DNA of 64,000 nt from positions 434,001 through 498,000 of the forward strand of contig NZ_CP109479.1 in assembly GCF_036227485.1 (NCBI RefSeq), read 5' to 3'. The notes below the pieces were generated by a model. That model did no database searches. It was not told the DNA's origin and worked only from the letters and a program-made list of their open reading frames with translations. Of this stretch, positions 8,288 to 16,525 are shown in pieces; the stretch's first letter is position 1, and every line of letters begins with the position of its first letter. The DNA is from Streptomyces sp. NBC_01451 (lineage in GTDB: Bacteria > Actinomycetota > Actinomycetes > Streptomycetales > Streptomycetaceae). The translations under genes were made by a program, and so were the position numbers.

Positions 8288-9217
8288 ATGGCGGACACGG
8301 CCATACGCACGCGCACGCAGAAACCGGTGCCCGCCAAGGGCCGGGCGGGAAAGGCGGGACGGCTGCCCCGCGCCGCCGTCCATCACCCCTGGTGGTTCGC
8401 CCTTCCCGCGATCGTCGTCTTCGCGGCCTTCTTCCTGGTGCCGAATCTGCTCAACTTCTACTACCCGTTCACCAACTGGTCCTCGTACCACCCGGACATC
8501 GCGTTCACCGGCCTCGACAACTTCACGACCATCGCCCAGGACGGCTCACTCCTGCGGGCCATCCGCACGACCCTGCTCTACGCCCTGCTGGCAGCTGTCT
8601 TCCAGAACGGCTTCGGGCTCGGTCTGGCCCTGCTGCTGGAGGCGGACACCCGGTTCAACCGGTTCTTCCGTGCCGTCTTCTTCCTGCCCGTGCTCATCTC
8701 CGCGCTCGCCACCGGCTACGTCTTCCAGTCCCTGTTCAACCAGGACGGCGCCGTCAACGGCCTGCTGGGCACGGACATCCCGTGGCTCGGCTCGACGACC
8801 TGGACGCTGTTCCTGGTCACCGTCGTCCACGGCTGGAAGTGGATGGGCCTGTCCATGCTGATCTATCTCGCCGGACTCAAGGGCATCCCGGGCGAGATGC
8901 TGGAGGCCGCGAAGTGCGACGGCGCCGGGCCGTGGCGGACTTTCTGGTCGGTGCGCTGGCCGATGCTGGCGCCCGCCCTCACCTTCAACGTCACCACGGC
9001 GCTGATCGGCTCGATGAACACCTTCGACATCGTGCAGGCCACGACCGGCGGCGGGCCCGCGGGCTCCACGGAGGTCTTCAACATCTACATGTTCCGGATC
9101 TTCGGACAGGGCCTGTACGCCCAGGCCTCCGCGATGAGCCTCGTCCTCTTCCTGGTCGTGGTCGCCGTCGCGATCCCCCTCGTCATCGGACTGCGCCGAA
9201 GGGAGCAGTTGCTGTGA
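8288..9217 (+). CDS. sugar ABC transporter permease, MalF type
   Basis: The 309-aa membrane protein has a hydrophobic first segment at about residues 35-55 and further segments up to the C-terminus. The coupling-helix motif contacting the ATPase is visible as EMLEAAKCDGAGPWRTFWSV (the EAA loop). TTGGGPAGSTEVFNIYMFR is typical of CUT1 permeases. The ATG at 8288 follows AAGGA. The gene lies between the binding-protein gene and a second permease that overlaps its stop codon by four bases, so the two permeases are translated as a pair forming one channel. Confidence 0.9.
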   Translation: MADTAIRTRTQKPVPAKGRAGKAGRLPRAAVHHPWWFALPAIVVFAAFFLVPNLLNFYYPFTNWSSYHPDIAFTGLDNFTTIAQDGSLLRAIRTTLLYALLAAVFQNGFGLGLALLLEADTRFNRFFRAVFFLPVLISALATGYVFQSLFNQDGAVNGLLGTDIPWLGSTTWTLFLVTVVHGWKWMGLSMLIYLAGLKGIPGEMLEAAKCDGAGPWRTFWSVRWPMLAPALTFNVTTALIGSMNTFDIVQATTGGGPAGSTEVFNIYMFRIFGQGLYAQASAMSLVLFLVVVAVAIPLVIGLRRREQLL

Positions 9218-10104
9218 GCACCGCCGCGAGTCCCGTATCCGCCGCGGATCCCTCGTGCGCCGTACGTCGCGCGTCCGCCGTCAACCCCGCCTGGCGGTAC
9301 GGCCGTCCGGCGCTCGTCCTGCTGCTCGCGGGGCTCGCCGTCGGCGTACCGCTGTGGCTGGTCGCCGTCACCTCCGCCAAGCCTCAGGCCGAGGCGATCA
9401 CCCCGAACCTGGACCTGCCACGGCACTGGCAGCCGGGCAGCAACTACGAAGAGGCCGTCAGCCAGGGCGAGATGCTGCACGGCTTCCTCAACTCCCTGCT
9501 GGTCGTGGTGCCTTCGGTCGCCCTGGTGCTGATCCTCGGGGCCGGCGCCGCCTGGGTCTTCGCCCGCCGCAAGTCGAAGCTGGTCGCGGCGGCGTACGCG
9601 CTCTGCATCAGCGGACTGCTGCTGCCGCCCGCCGTCATCACCGTCGTGATGGAGCTGCGGCAGCTGGGCCTGGCGGGCACCCGGCCCGGGATGATCGCCG
9701 TGTACACCGGGATGTACCTGTCCACGTCGGTCTTCTTCATGACCGGCTTCATCCGGGCCATCCCCGTGGAGCTGGAGGAGGCCGCGCGGATGGACGGCGC
9801 GTCGCCGCTGCGGATCTTCCGGCAGATCATCCTGCCGCTGCTCAGGCCGGTCATCGCCACCGCGACGATCATGGTGATGCTCTACGCCTGGAGCGACGTC
9901 TTCTACGCCTTCTTCGTCCTCGGCGGCGGAGACAGGGCGACCCTGCCGCTCAACCTCTACAAGGTCGCCAGCGCCCAGCTGTACCTCAACAACTGGCATC
10001 TCGTCTTCGCGTACGTCGTGGTGATGAGCCTGCCCATGGTCGCCATCTTCCTGGTGGCCCAGCGAAAGATCGTGTCCGGAATCACCAGTGGAGCAGTCAA
10101 ATGA
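9214..10104 (+). CDS. sugar ABC transporter permease, MalG type
   Basis: The 296-aa product starts at a GTG overlapping the previous stop codon (GTGA), indicating translational coupling. Its EAA loop is ELEEAARMDGASPLRIFRQI, and the C-terminus (VAQRKIVSGITSGAVK) is the usual MalG-type ending. With the preceding permease and lipoprotein it forms a CUT1 importer. Since no ATP-binding gene is nearby, energising probably depends on an ATPase encoded elsewhere, as is common for Streptomyces CUT1 systems. Confidence 0.9.
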   Translation: MSTAASPVSAADPSCAVRRASAVNPAWRYGRPALVLLLAGLAVGVPLWLVAVTSAKPQAEAITPNLDLPRHWQPGSNYEEAVSQGEMLHGFLNSLLVVVPSVALVLILGAGAAWVFARRKSKLVAAAYALCISGLLLPPAVITVVMELRQLGLAGTRPGMIAVYTGMYLSTSVFFMTGFIRAIPVELEEAARMDGASPLRIFRQIILPLLRPVIATATIMVMLYAWSDVFYAFFVLGGGDRATLPLNLYKVASAQLYLNNWHLVFAYVVVMSLPMVAIFLVAQRKIVSGITSGAVK

Positions 10105-10120
10105 CCGGAGGTCCCTCAGC

Positions 10121-12673
10121 GTGAGCACCCGCACCCCCACGCGAGCCCGCACGAGATCACGTACCGCAACCATCCTTGCCACAGCCGTACTTGGAGCAGC
10201 CGCCATGGCAGGCACCCTCCCCACCGCTGGGCCCGCGGCAGCGGCCGACCCCCAGCGCGTCACCGTCGACCTCGCCGCGTCCGAAGGCCCGGTGATGCGG
10301 GGCGCCAACGGCACCCTGTACGGGCTCAGCGACGACGGCGTGCCCAGTGACGCCATGCTGGCTCCCCTGAAGATCACCAGCATCTCGCAGAAGCCGGAGG
10401 GCGGCGCCCAGCATCCCAACGGGGACGCGCTCACCGTCTCGAAGTCGTTCTTCCGCAACGGCGGCGGCGAGATCAACGTGATGATGCAGGACATCTACGC
10501 GAAGTGGCCGTACGAGGACCTCGGCATCGAGGACTATCTCCCCAAGGTCGACAAGATCGTCAAGGAGGTGGCCGCCGACCCGAACAGCGAGCACTTCGTC
10601 TACATCCCCTTCAACGAGCCCGACCAGATCTGGTACAACCTCGGCACCTCCGACCAGGCGCAGTACGAGATCAACCGCGACCGGTTCTTCAGGGACTGGA
10701 AGACGGTGTACGAGCGCATCCGCGCGATCGACCCGAACGCCAGGATCGCCGGGCCGAACGAATCCGGCTACCACACGCGTCTGCTGACCGACTTCCTCGC
10801 CTTCGCCGAGCGGGAGAACGTCCTGCCCCAGATCATGACCTGGCACGAGCTGGACTCCAGCTCGCTGAAGAACTTCCAGGGGAACTACGACAACTACCGC
10901 TCCATCGAGCGCGGTCTCGGCATCGCACCCCTGAAGATCAACATCGATGAGTACGCCAACCGCCGCGACCTGTCTGTTCCGGGCCAACTCGCCCAGTGGG
11001 TCGCGATGTTCGAGCGCAACAAGGTGTACGCCAACCAGGCCTACTGGGACGCGGCCGGCAACCTCGACGGCAATGTCGTCCGCAGCAACATCCCCAACGG
11101 CGGCTGGTGGTACTTCCGTTGGTACGCGGGACTGACCGGTGACACGGTCAGGGTGACCCCGCCGCACGCCAACACCGTCGACACCCTCCAGGGTCTGGCC
11201 TCCTACGACAGGAAGCGCCGCCAGGCACAGGTCCTGCTGGGCGGCTCGGCCGGTGACGCGGACGTCGTCGTACAGAACGTCTCCCGGTCCGCCTTCGGCC
11301 GCACGGTCACGGCGACCGTCGCCGAGGCCGCCTGGTCCGGCTACGAGGGACAGCACGCAGCACCCCGCGTCCTCGCCCGGACGAAGGTGAAGGTCGCGGC
11401 CGACGGCACGGTGACCGTCCCGCTGCGCGGCCTGCACAAGATGTCCGCGTACCGGATCGTCCTCATCCCCGGCGGCTCCGGCACCCCGGCCGCCGTGTCC
11501 GTCCCCTGGTCGGCGTCGTACGAGGCCGAGGACGCGGCCATCACCGACGGCAGGGTCTACACCCAGGGCACGGTCAGCAACGCCAACGGCTACGCGGCCT
11601 CCGGGACGAAGGACGTCGGCTCGCTGAACCAGGCCACCAGCAAGGTCGACTTCACGGTGGACGTGCCCAAGGCCGGCACCTACGACCTGGCGATCCTCTA
11701 CGGCAACCAGTCCGGGACGCCCGCCACACAGCAGCTCTCGGTCGACGGCAGGGACCCTGTCACGGTCTCCTATCCCTCCACCGAGAACTGGACCTACCGC
11801 GCCAAGAAGGACGTCACCGTAGACCTCCCGGCCGGCGAGCACGTCCTGACGCTGGCCAAGGGCGACACCGAGGTCACCCTCGACCGCATCGACCTGACCG
11901 CCCGTACCTCCGCCGTGCCCTCGGCGTCGTACGAGGCCACGCTCGCCGACATCAGCGGCCGGCCGTCCTTCGACTACTCCTCGTCCGCCGGGGTCGGCAC
12001 CGGCTCCCTGGTCCTGCGCCCCGGCGACAGGGCGGTCTTCGACGCCTACGCGCCGCGCGACGGCTACTACTCGGTGGTGCCGCGAGCCTCGGCGCCGGTA
12101 CGGCTGGAGGTGCACGGCCAGAAGGTGACGGCGGTACCCGGCAAGGCCCTGCGGCTGTACCTGGTGGCGGGCAACAACCGCATCGCGATGACGGCCAAGG
12201 CCGCCTCCGTCCGCTCCCTCGACGTCTCGGGCAACGGCTCGACGTCCGGCGTCCTCTCCTACGAGGGAGCCTCGGCCACCCTCGCGGGCGGCGCCGAGCT
12301 CGTCGACTCGGTCCACGCCTCCGCCGGTTCCTACATCGGCTGGCTCGGCAACAGCGCCACCAGCACCGCCGAGTTCACGGTGGACGCGCCCCGGCCGGGC
12401 CGCTACATGCTGGTCATCAGCTACGCGCACAACGAGCGCCGCGACAACGGCCACTCGTACAACACGGACATCATGTCCCGTACGGCGGACCTCACGGTGG
12501 GGACGGGCGCGCCCCGGACGGTCACCTTCAAGAACACCTGGGGCTGGGACGACTACTGGACGGTGGGCGTCCCCGTCGACCTGAAGGCGGGCTCCAACAA
12601 GGTGACGTTCGCGAACGCGAGCTCGTGGGCCCCGAACATCGACCGGATCGAACTGGGCCGGGTCATCGGCTGA
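10121..12673 (+). CDS. secreted clan GH-A glycoside hydrolase with carbohydrate-binding modules
   Basis: The 850-aa protein starts at GTG 10121 behind GGAGG. An Arg-rich N-terminus and a hydrophobic stretch ending PAAAA form a signal peptide of about 45 residues. The catalytic domain (about 50-460) has the clan GH-A pair: acid/base Glu166 in FNEPDQIWYN and probable nucleophile Glu277 in KINIDEYA. Two CBM6/CBM35-like beta-sandwich modules follow at about 465-600 (SYEAEDAAITDGRVYT) and 715-848 (ending APNIDRIELGRV), with a less recognisable segment between. The fold resembles GH39, but the exact family cannot be fixed by eye. It probably cuts a galactose-containing polysaccharide outside the cell to feed the importer. 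Confidence 0.8.
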   Translation: MSTRTPTRARTRSRTATILATAVLGAAAMAGTLPTAGPAAAADPQRVTVDLAASEGPVMRGANGTLYGLSDDGVPSDAMLAPLKITSISQKPEGGAQHPNGDALTVSKSFFRNGGGEINVMMQDIYAKWPYEDLGIEDYLPKVDKIVKEVAADPNSEHFVYIPFNEPDQIWYNLGTSDQAQYEINRDRFFRDWKTVYERIRAIDPNARIAGPNESGYHTRLLTDFLAFAERENVLPQIMTWHELDSSSLKNFQGNYDNYRSIERGLGIAPLKINIDEYANRRDLSVPGQLAQWVAMFERNKVYANQAYWDAAGNLDGNVVRSNIPNGGWWYFRWYAGLTGDTVRVTPPHANTVDTLQGLASYDRKRRQAQVLLGGSAGDADVVVQNVSRSAFGRTVTATVAEAAWSGYEGQHAAPRVLARTKVKVAADGTVTVPLRGLHKMSAYRIVLIPGGSGTPAAVSVPWSASYEAEDAAITDGRVYTQGTVSNANGYAASGTKDVGSLNQATSKVDFTVDVPKAGTYDLAILYGNQSGTPATQQLSVDGRDPVTVSYPSTENWTYRAKKDVTVDLPAGEHVLTLAKGDTEVTLDRIDLTARTSAVPSASYEATLADISGRPSFDYSSSAGVGTGSLVLRPGDRAVFDAYAPRDGYYSVVPRASAPVRLEVHGQKVTAVPGKALRLYLVAGNNRIAMTAKAASVRSLDVSGNGSTSGVLSYEGASATLAGGAELVDSVHASAGSYIGWLGNSATSTAEFTVDAPRPGRYMLVISYAHNERRDNGHSYNTDIMSRTADLTVGTGAPRTVTFKNTWGWDDYWTVGVPVDLKAGSNKVTFANASSWAPNIDRIELGRVIG

Positions 12674-12691
12674 CCGGCGCACTCCCGCACA

Positions 12692-12729
12692 GGGCCGGGC
12701 CGGATCCCGACGGGGATCCGGCCCGGCCC
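12692..12729. terminator. bidirectional intrinsic terminator hairpin
   Basis: A perfect 17-bp GC-rich stem with a GACG loop lies between the convergent glycosidase and monooxygenase genes. There is no U-tract, which is common for Streptomyces terminators. It should stop transcription from both sides. Confidence 0.8.
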
Positions 12730-12739
12730 CACGACCCGG

Positions 12740-13042
12740 CTACGGACGGGTGGCCAGGGGGTTCAGGAACGTCAGCACGGAGGCGGCCTCCTCGATCAGC
12801 GGGGTCAGGGCAGCGTTGAAGGGGCCGCCGTAGGGGGCGTTCAGGTGCGCCTGGAAGGCTTCCTCGTCCCGGTACACCTCGAAGACCCAGAAGGCACGCG
12901 GGGCGTTTGCCCTGGTGTAGACGTCGAAGATGATGTTGCCCTCCTCCTGGCGGACGCTTCGGGCGTAGTCCCCGATCAGACGGGCGACCTCGTCCTGTGC
13001 TCCCTCGCGGGCGGTGAACTCGGCAAGCAGGGTCTTCTTCAT
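12740..13042 (-). CDS. antibiotic biosynthesis monooxygenase (ABM)-domain protein
   Basis: This 100-aa protein has the ABM/YgiN ferredoxin-like fold pattern (LLAEFTAREGAQDEV, DVYTRANAPRAFWVFEVYRDEEAFQAHL). Such small dimeric enzymes act as quinol monooxygenases or aldose/heme-handling proteins, and the substrate cannot be told from sequence. The ATG at 13042 is preceded by AAGGA. It lies 15 bp downstream of the PfkB kinase gene in the same direction, so the two are probably co-transcribed from the twin-operator region. Confidence 0.82.
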   Translation of the reverse strand: MKKTLLAEFTAREGAQDEVARLIGDYARSVRQEEGNIIFDVYTRANAPRAFWVFEVYRDEEAFQAHLNAPYGGPFNAALTPLIEEAASVLTFLNPLATRP

Positions 13043-13057
13043 GGTCTCGCGTCCTTG

Positions 13058-14038
13058 TCAGTGGGTGGCATCAGATGTGGGCACGGAATCCGCGTGGTGC
13101 GTCAGCTCGTTCCGCCACGGTGGGTTGGGACCGGCCACCGAGCAGGTCAGGGCCGCGACCCGGGCGCCGAACCGGCAGGCCTCGGCGACCTCGTCGAGCC
13201 CGAGCCCGGTCAGTCGGCCACCGAGGAGTCCGCCGGCGCCGAGGTGGTGCAGCAGGCCGGCGGTGAAGGAGTCCCCCGCGCCGACCGTGTCGACGACCCG
13301 CGTGGCAACCGCCGGCACCCGCAGGCGCTCGCCGTCGAGTGAGGCCAGCGCGCCCCCGGCGCCGAGCGTGATCACGACGAGCCGTACGCCCGCGGCGTGC
13401 CAGCTGTCGCACGCCTCCTCGGGCGCGGTGCCCGGCAGGAGGAGTTCCAGGTCGTCCTCGCTCAGCCGGAGGATGTCGGCGAGTGCGCACCAGTGCGGCA
13501 GCCGGGCGCGGTAGACCTCGGGGTGGACCAGCAGCGGCCGGACGTTGGGGTCGATGCTGATGGTGGCCCGCCCGGCCGCCGCCGCCAGGAACTCCTCCAC
13601 CACCGCTGCGCCGGGCTCCCGGACCAGCGCCAGCGAACCGGTGTGCACACAGGCCGTTCCGGAGAGATCCACTCCGGCCAGTTCCGCCGGCGTCCACTGC
13701 CAGTCGGCCGTGTTCTGCGCGTGGAACGAGAACGCGGCCTGCCCGGTGGCGTCCAGTTCCGCCACGGCCAGTGTGCTGGGTTCGGCGGCTGCGACGGCGT
13801 ACGACAGGTCTACGCCGGACGCCTCCAGGCGGGCCCGGAACAGACGGCCGAACACGTCGCCGGACAGCCGGGCGAGGAAGCGGGCCGGTGTGCCGAGGCG
13901 GGCCAGGGAAACCGCCGTGTTCGCAGGTCCGCCGCCCGCCAGCACCCGCAGAGCGAGTTCGTTCGAGGCGCTTGCCGCAGGCTCGGCGAAGGCGTCCGCG
14001 ACGCACTCTCCCAGAACAGTGATCTGACGCGGGCTCAT
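13058..14038 (-). CDS. PfkB-family carbohydrate kinase (fructokinase-like)
   Basis: The 326-aa product has the ribokinase/PfkB N-terminal motif (ITVLGECVADAF, GGGPANTAVSLARLG) and the C-terminal signature VDTVGAGDSFTAG, with catalytic base Asp256. It phosphorylates a sugar with ATP in the cytoplasm. I start it at the ATG at 14038 (weak GAGAGAG site), where the family homology begins; the frame stays open upstream through a tandem repeat. It is divergent from an FrcBCA-like importer and LacI gene, an arrangement recalling rhizobial frc fructose uptake. Fructose or a related ketose is therefore a reasonable but unproven substrate. Confidence 0.88.
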   Translation of the reverse strand: MSPRQITVLGECVADAFAEPAASASNELALRVLAGGGPANTAVSLARLGTPARFLARLSGDVFGRLFRARLEASGVDLSYAVAAAEPSTLAVAELDATGQAAFSFHAQNTADWQWTPAELAGVDLSGTACVHTGSLALVREPGAAVVEEFLAAAAGRATISIDPNVRPLLVHPEVYRARLPHWCALADILRLSEDDLELLLPGTAPEEACDSWHAAGVRLVVITLGAGGALASLDGERLRVPAVATRVVDTVGAGDSFTAGLLHHLGAGGLLGGRLTGLGLDEVAEACRFGARVAALTCSVAGPNPPWRNELTHHADSVPTSDATH

Positions 14039-14050
14039 GGGCTGCTCTCT

Positions 14051-14110
14051 CTCGGAATGGCTCGGAACGCCTCGGAACGCCTCGGAACGCCTCGGAACGG
14101 CTCGGCGCGG
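14051..14110. repeat. six tandem 10-bp repeats in the PfkB leader
   Basis: Six consecutive 10-bp units, CTCGGAACGC or one- to three-base variants, lie just upstream of the kinase start codon, ending 12 bp from the ATG. The unit length is close to one helical turn. The array sits in the likely 5' leader of the kinase mRNA. Confidence 0.85.
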
Positions 14111-14198
14111 GGAGGGCTGACGGGGGCGTTGCCGATTTGTGACGGGTAGAAGGCATTGACGTTGCCGGGATCCGGAGTCCATCATCCTGGCCAGGCAG

Positions 14199-14228
14199 TG
14201 TCAACGATGACATAAGTCAACGATGACA
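14199..14228. promoter_or_regulatory. twin LacI-type operators between the kinase and importer genes
   Basis: The 14-bp element TGTCAACGATGACA (TGTCA-N4-TGACA inverted repeat) at 14199-14212 is followed by AGTCAACGATGACA at 14215-14228, 16 bp apart. They lie in the intergenic region between the PfkB gene and the FrcBCA-like operon. The likely ligand is the LacI regulator encoded at the end of that operon. Confidence 0.65.
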
Positions 14229-14288
14229 CCCCGGGCGGCACGCTCCGATCCCAGCCCCGTGCTGCCCGCTATCCCTCAGGAGTCGATC

Positions 14289-15305
14289 ATGTCTCGCACC
14301 ACTCGCCTGTCCTCGTCCCTCCTCAGAGCCGCCGCGGTCACGGGCGTCGCGGCACTCACCCTGACGGCCTGCGGGTCCGGCTCCGGATCGGACTCGTCGA
14401 GCTCCGGATCGGGCGAGGTCAAGGTCGGTCTGATCACCAAGACCGACACCAACCCGTTCTTCGTCAAGATGAAGGAGGGCGCGGAGAAAGCCGCCAAGGA
14501 GAACGGCGCCCAACTGTCCACCGCTGCGGGCAAGTTCGACGGGGACAACGCCGGCCAGGTCACCGCCATCGAGAACATGGTCGCCGCCGGGGTGAAGGGC
14601 ATCCTGATCACCCCCAGCGACTCCAAGGCGATCGTGCCCGCGATCGAGAAGGCCCGCGCCAAGGGCGTACTGGTGATCGCCCTGGACACCCCGACCGAGC
14701 CGGAGAGCGCGGTCGACGCCCTGTTCGCCACCGACAACCTCAAGGCCGGTGAGCTGATCGGCGAGTACGCCAAGGCGGCGATGAAGGGCAGGACGGCGAA
14801 GATAGCCGCGCTCGACCTCGCGCCGGGCGTCTCCGTGGGTGTTCAGCGCCACGACGGTTTCCTCAAGGGCTTCGGCGCCACCGAGAAGGACGTCGCGTGC
14901 GCCCAGGACACCGGCGGCGACCAGGCCAAGGGCCAGACGGCGATGGAGAACTGTCTCCAGAAGGAGCCCGACATCAACGTCGTCTACACCATCAACGAGC
15001 CCGCGGCCCTGGGCGCGTACACGGCGCTGAAGGCGAAGGGCCGGGAGAAGGACGTCCTGATCGTCTCCGTCGACGGCGGCTGCACCGGCACCCAGGCCGT
15101 CAAGGACGGCAAGATCGCCGCGACCTCGCAGCAGTACCCGCTGAAGATGGCCGCCGAGGGCGTCAAGGCAGTCGTCTCGTTCGCCAAGGACGGCAAGAAG
15201 GCGTCCGGTTACACCGACACCGGCGTCACGCTGATCAGCGACAAGGCGCAGGACGGGGTGGACTCGAAGGACACCGGGTACGGGCTGGAGAACTGCTGGG
15301 GCTGA
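14289..15305 (+). CDS. frcB: sugar ABC transporter substrate-binding lipoprotein (RbsB/FrcB type)
   Basis: The 338-aa product has a lipoprotein signal ([12 protein letters not shown]) and a periplasmic-binding type 1 domain ([63 protein letters not shown]). The ATG at 14289 follows AGGAG at seven bases. It is the first gene of a binding protein-permease-ATPase-LacI operon of the CUT2 class. The substrate is probably a monosaccharide; similarity of the whole set to FrcB-FrcC-FrcA suggests fructose, but ribose or another sugar remains possible. Confidence 0.88.
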   Translation: MSRTTRLSSSLLRAAAVTGVAALTLTACGSGSGSDSSSSGSGEVKVGLITKTDTNPFFVKMKEGAEKAAKENGAQLSTAAGKFDGDNAGQVTAIENMVAAGVKGILITPSDSKAIVPAIEKARAKGVLVIALDTPTEPESAVDALFATDNLKAGELIGEYAKAAMKGRTAKIAALDLAPGVSVGVQRHDGFLKGFGATEKDVACAQDTGGDQAKGQTAMENCLQKEPDINVVYTINEPAALGAYTALKAKGREKDVLIVSVDGGCTGTQAVKDGKIAATSQQYPLKMAAEGVKAVVSFAKDGKKASGYTDTGVTLISDKAQDGVDSKDTGYGLENCWG

Positions 15306-15307
15306 GC

Positions 15308-15346
15308 GGGGCGCTCCGCTGGGGCGCTCCGCTGGGGCGCTCCGCT
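15308..15346. repeat. three perfect 13-bp tandem repeats
   Basis: Three exact copies of GGGGCGCTCCGCT follow three bases after the binding-protein stop codon, in the 224-bp gap before the permease gene. Confidence 0.85.
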
Positions 15347-15380
15347 GAGGGGCGCGGTGGTTTGCTGCGGGCCCGGTGGG

Positions 15381-15420
15381 GGCTGGTCGCGCAGTTCCCC
15401 GCGCCCCTGAAGGCGCCCCT
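15381..15420. repeat. Streptomyces-type dispersed GC-rich intergenic repeat
   Basis: This stretch contains GGTCGCGCAGTTCCCCGCGC followed by CCCTGAAGGCGCCCCT. I recognise this as a sequence often found between genes in Streptomyces genomes. It can fold (GGCGC...GCGCC) and lies between the binding-protein and permease genes, where it could reduce readthrough or stabilise the upstream mRNA. Confidence 0.6.
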
Positions 15421-15529
15421 GCGGGGCGGCCTTCAGCTCCGGGCGGCCTTCATCCGAACCGCAGGCGCCCCCGCCGCACAGCTCCCCCGTCCGCCGACAA
15501 GGACATCTGTCTTCCGACAAGGACTTCGC

Positions 15530-16525
15530 ATGACAGCCACGACCACGCCGTACTCCGAGCTCAAGGCGCCGACCGCGGCCCGCAGACTGCTCACGGCGCC
15601 GACCACCGGACCCCTGGCCGCCCTCCTCCTGGCCTGCGCCTTCTTCTCCTTCTCGACCGACCAGTTCCTGACCGGCGGGAACTTCTCGCTGATCGTTCAG
15701 CAGGTCATGGTCGTCGGCACCCTCGCCATCGGGCAGACCCTGATCATCCTCACCGCGGGCATCGACCTCTCGTGCGGCGCCGTGATGGCGTTCGGCAGCA
15801 TCGTGATCGCCAAGATGGCGGCCGAGGGCTCGCTGCCCCCGCTCCTCGCCATCGCCCTGGGCCTGGTGGTCTGCGGCGGGTTCGGGCTGCTCAACGGGCT
15901 GTTGGTGCAGAAGATCCCGCTGCCGCCGTTCATCGTCACCCTCGGCATGCTCAACGTGGCGTTCGCGCTGACCCACATCTACTCCGAGGAGCAGACGGTC
16001 ACCAACCTGCCGGGCCCGCTGACCGCCCTCGGGGAGACCTTCCCGCTGGGCCACACGGACATCACCTACGGCTCCCTCGTCACCATCGCCCTGTTCCTCC
16101 TGCTCGCCTACTCGCTGAGCAACACCGGCTGGGGCCGGCACGTCTACGCCCTGGGCAACAGCGCCGAGGCCGCCCGGCTCAACGGCATCCGCACCTCGCG
16201 CCTCACCATCGGCATCTACACCGTGGCCGGCCTGCTGTACGGCATCGCCGCCCTGCTGCTCATCTCCCGCACCGGGGTCGGCGATCCACAGGCCGGGCAG
16301 ACCGACAACCTCGACAGCATCACCGCCGTGGTCCTCGGCGGCACCAGCCTCTTCGGCGGACGCGGCTCGGTCCTGGGCACCTTCATCGGTGTCCTCATCG
16401 TCGGTGTGTTCCGCAACGGCCTCCAGCTGATGGGGGTCGCCTCCATCTACCAGACCCTGATCACCGGCGTCCTGGTGATCCTCGCGGTGACCGTCGACCA
16501 GCTCTCCCGGAAGAAGGCCCGATGA
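15530..16525 (+). CDS. frcC: sugar ABC transporter permease (RbsC/FrcC type)
   Basis: This 331-aa hydrophobic protein has the CUT2 permease pattern: NFSLIVQQVMVVGTLAIGQTLIILTAGIDLSCG near residues 50-85 (split here by function), a long central set of helices, and VVLGGTSLFGGRGSVLGTFIG near the end. The ATG at 15530 follows AAGGA at seven bases. A near-duplicate CCGACAAGGACAT/TT sequence occurs 18 bp further upstream. The stop codon overlaps the ATPase start (ATGA), so the two are co-translated. Confidence 0.9.
   Translation: MTATTTPYSELKAPTAARRLLTAPTTGPLAALLLACAFFSFSTDQFLTGGNFSLIVQQVMVVGTLAIGQTLIILTAGIDLSCGAVMAFGSIVIAKMAAEGSLPPLLAIALGLVVCGGFGLLNGLLVQKIPLPPFIVTLGMLNVAFALTHIYSEEQTVTNLPGPLTALGETFPLGHTDITYGSLVTIALFLLLAYSLSNTGWGRHVYALGNSAEAARLNGIRTSRLTIGIYTVAGLLYGIAALLLISRTGVGDPQAGQTDNLDSITAVVLGGTSLFGGRGSVLGTFIGVLIVGVFRNGLQLMGVASIYQTLITGVLVILAVTVDQLSRKKAR

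Noticed and set aside
10157..12682. An 841-codon open frame on the minus strand opposite the secreted glycosidase
   Set aside because: It is a shadow of GC-rich codon bias; the plus-strand frame has a ribosome site, a signal peptide and catalytic motifs, while the minus frame is compositionally biased and without a domain.
13055..13063. TTGTCAGTG box resembling the PafBC promoter element
   Set aside because: Eight bases downstream there is CAGATG, not TAnnnT, and the site points into the 3' end of the kinase gene with no gene to drive.
14051..14110. CRISPR-like repeat array
   Set aside because: The units are contiguous 10-mers with no spacers and no cas genes nearby.
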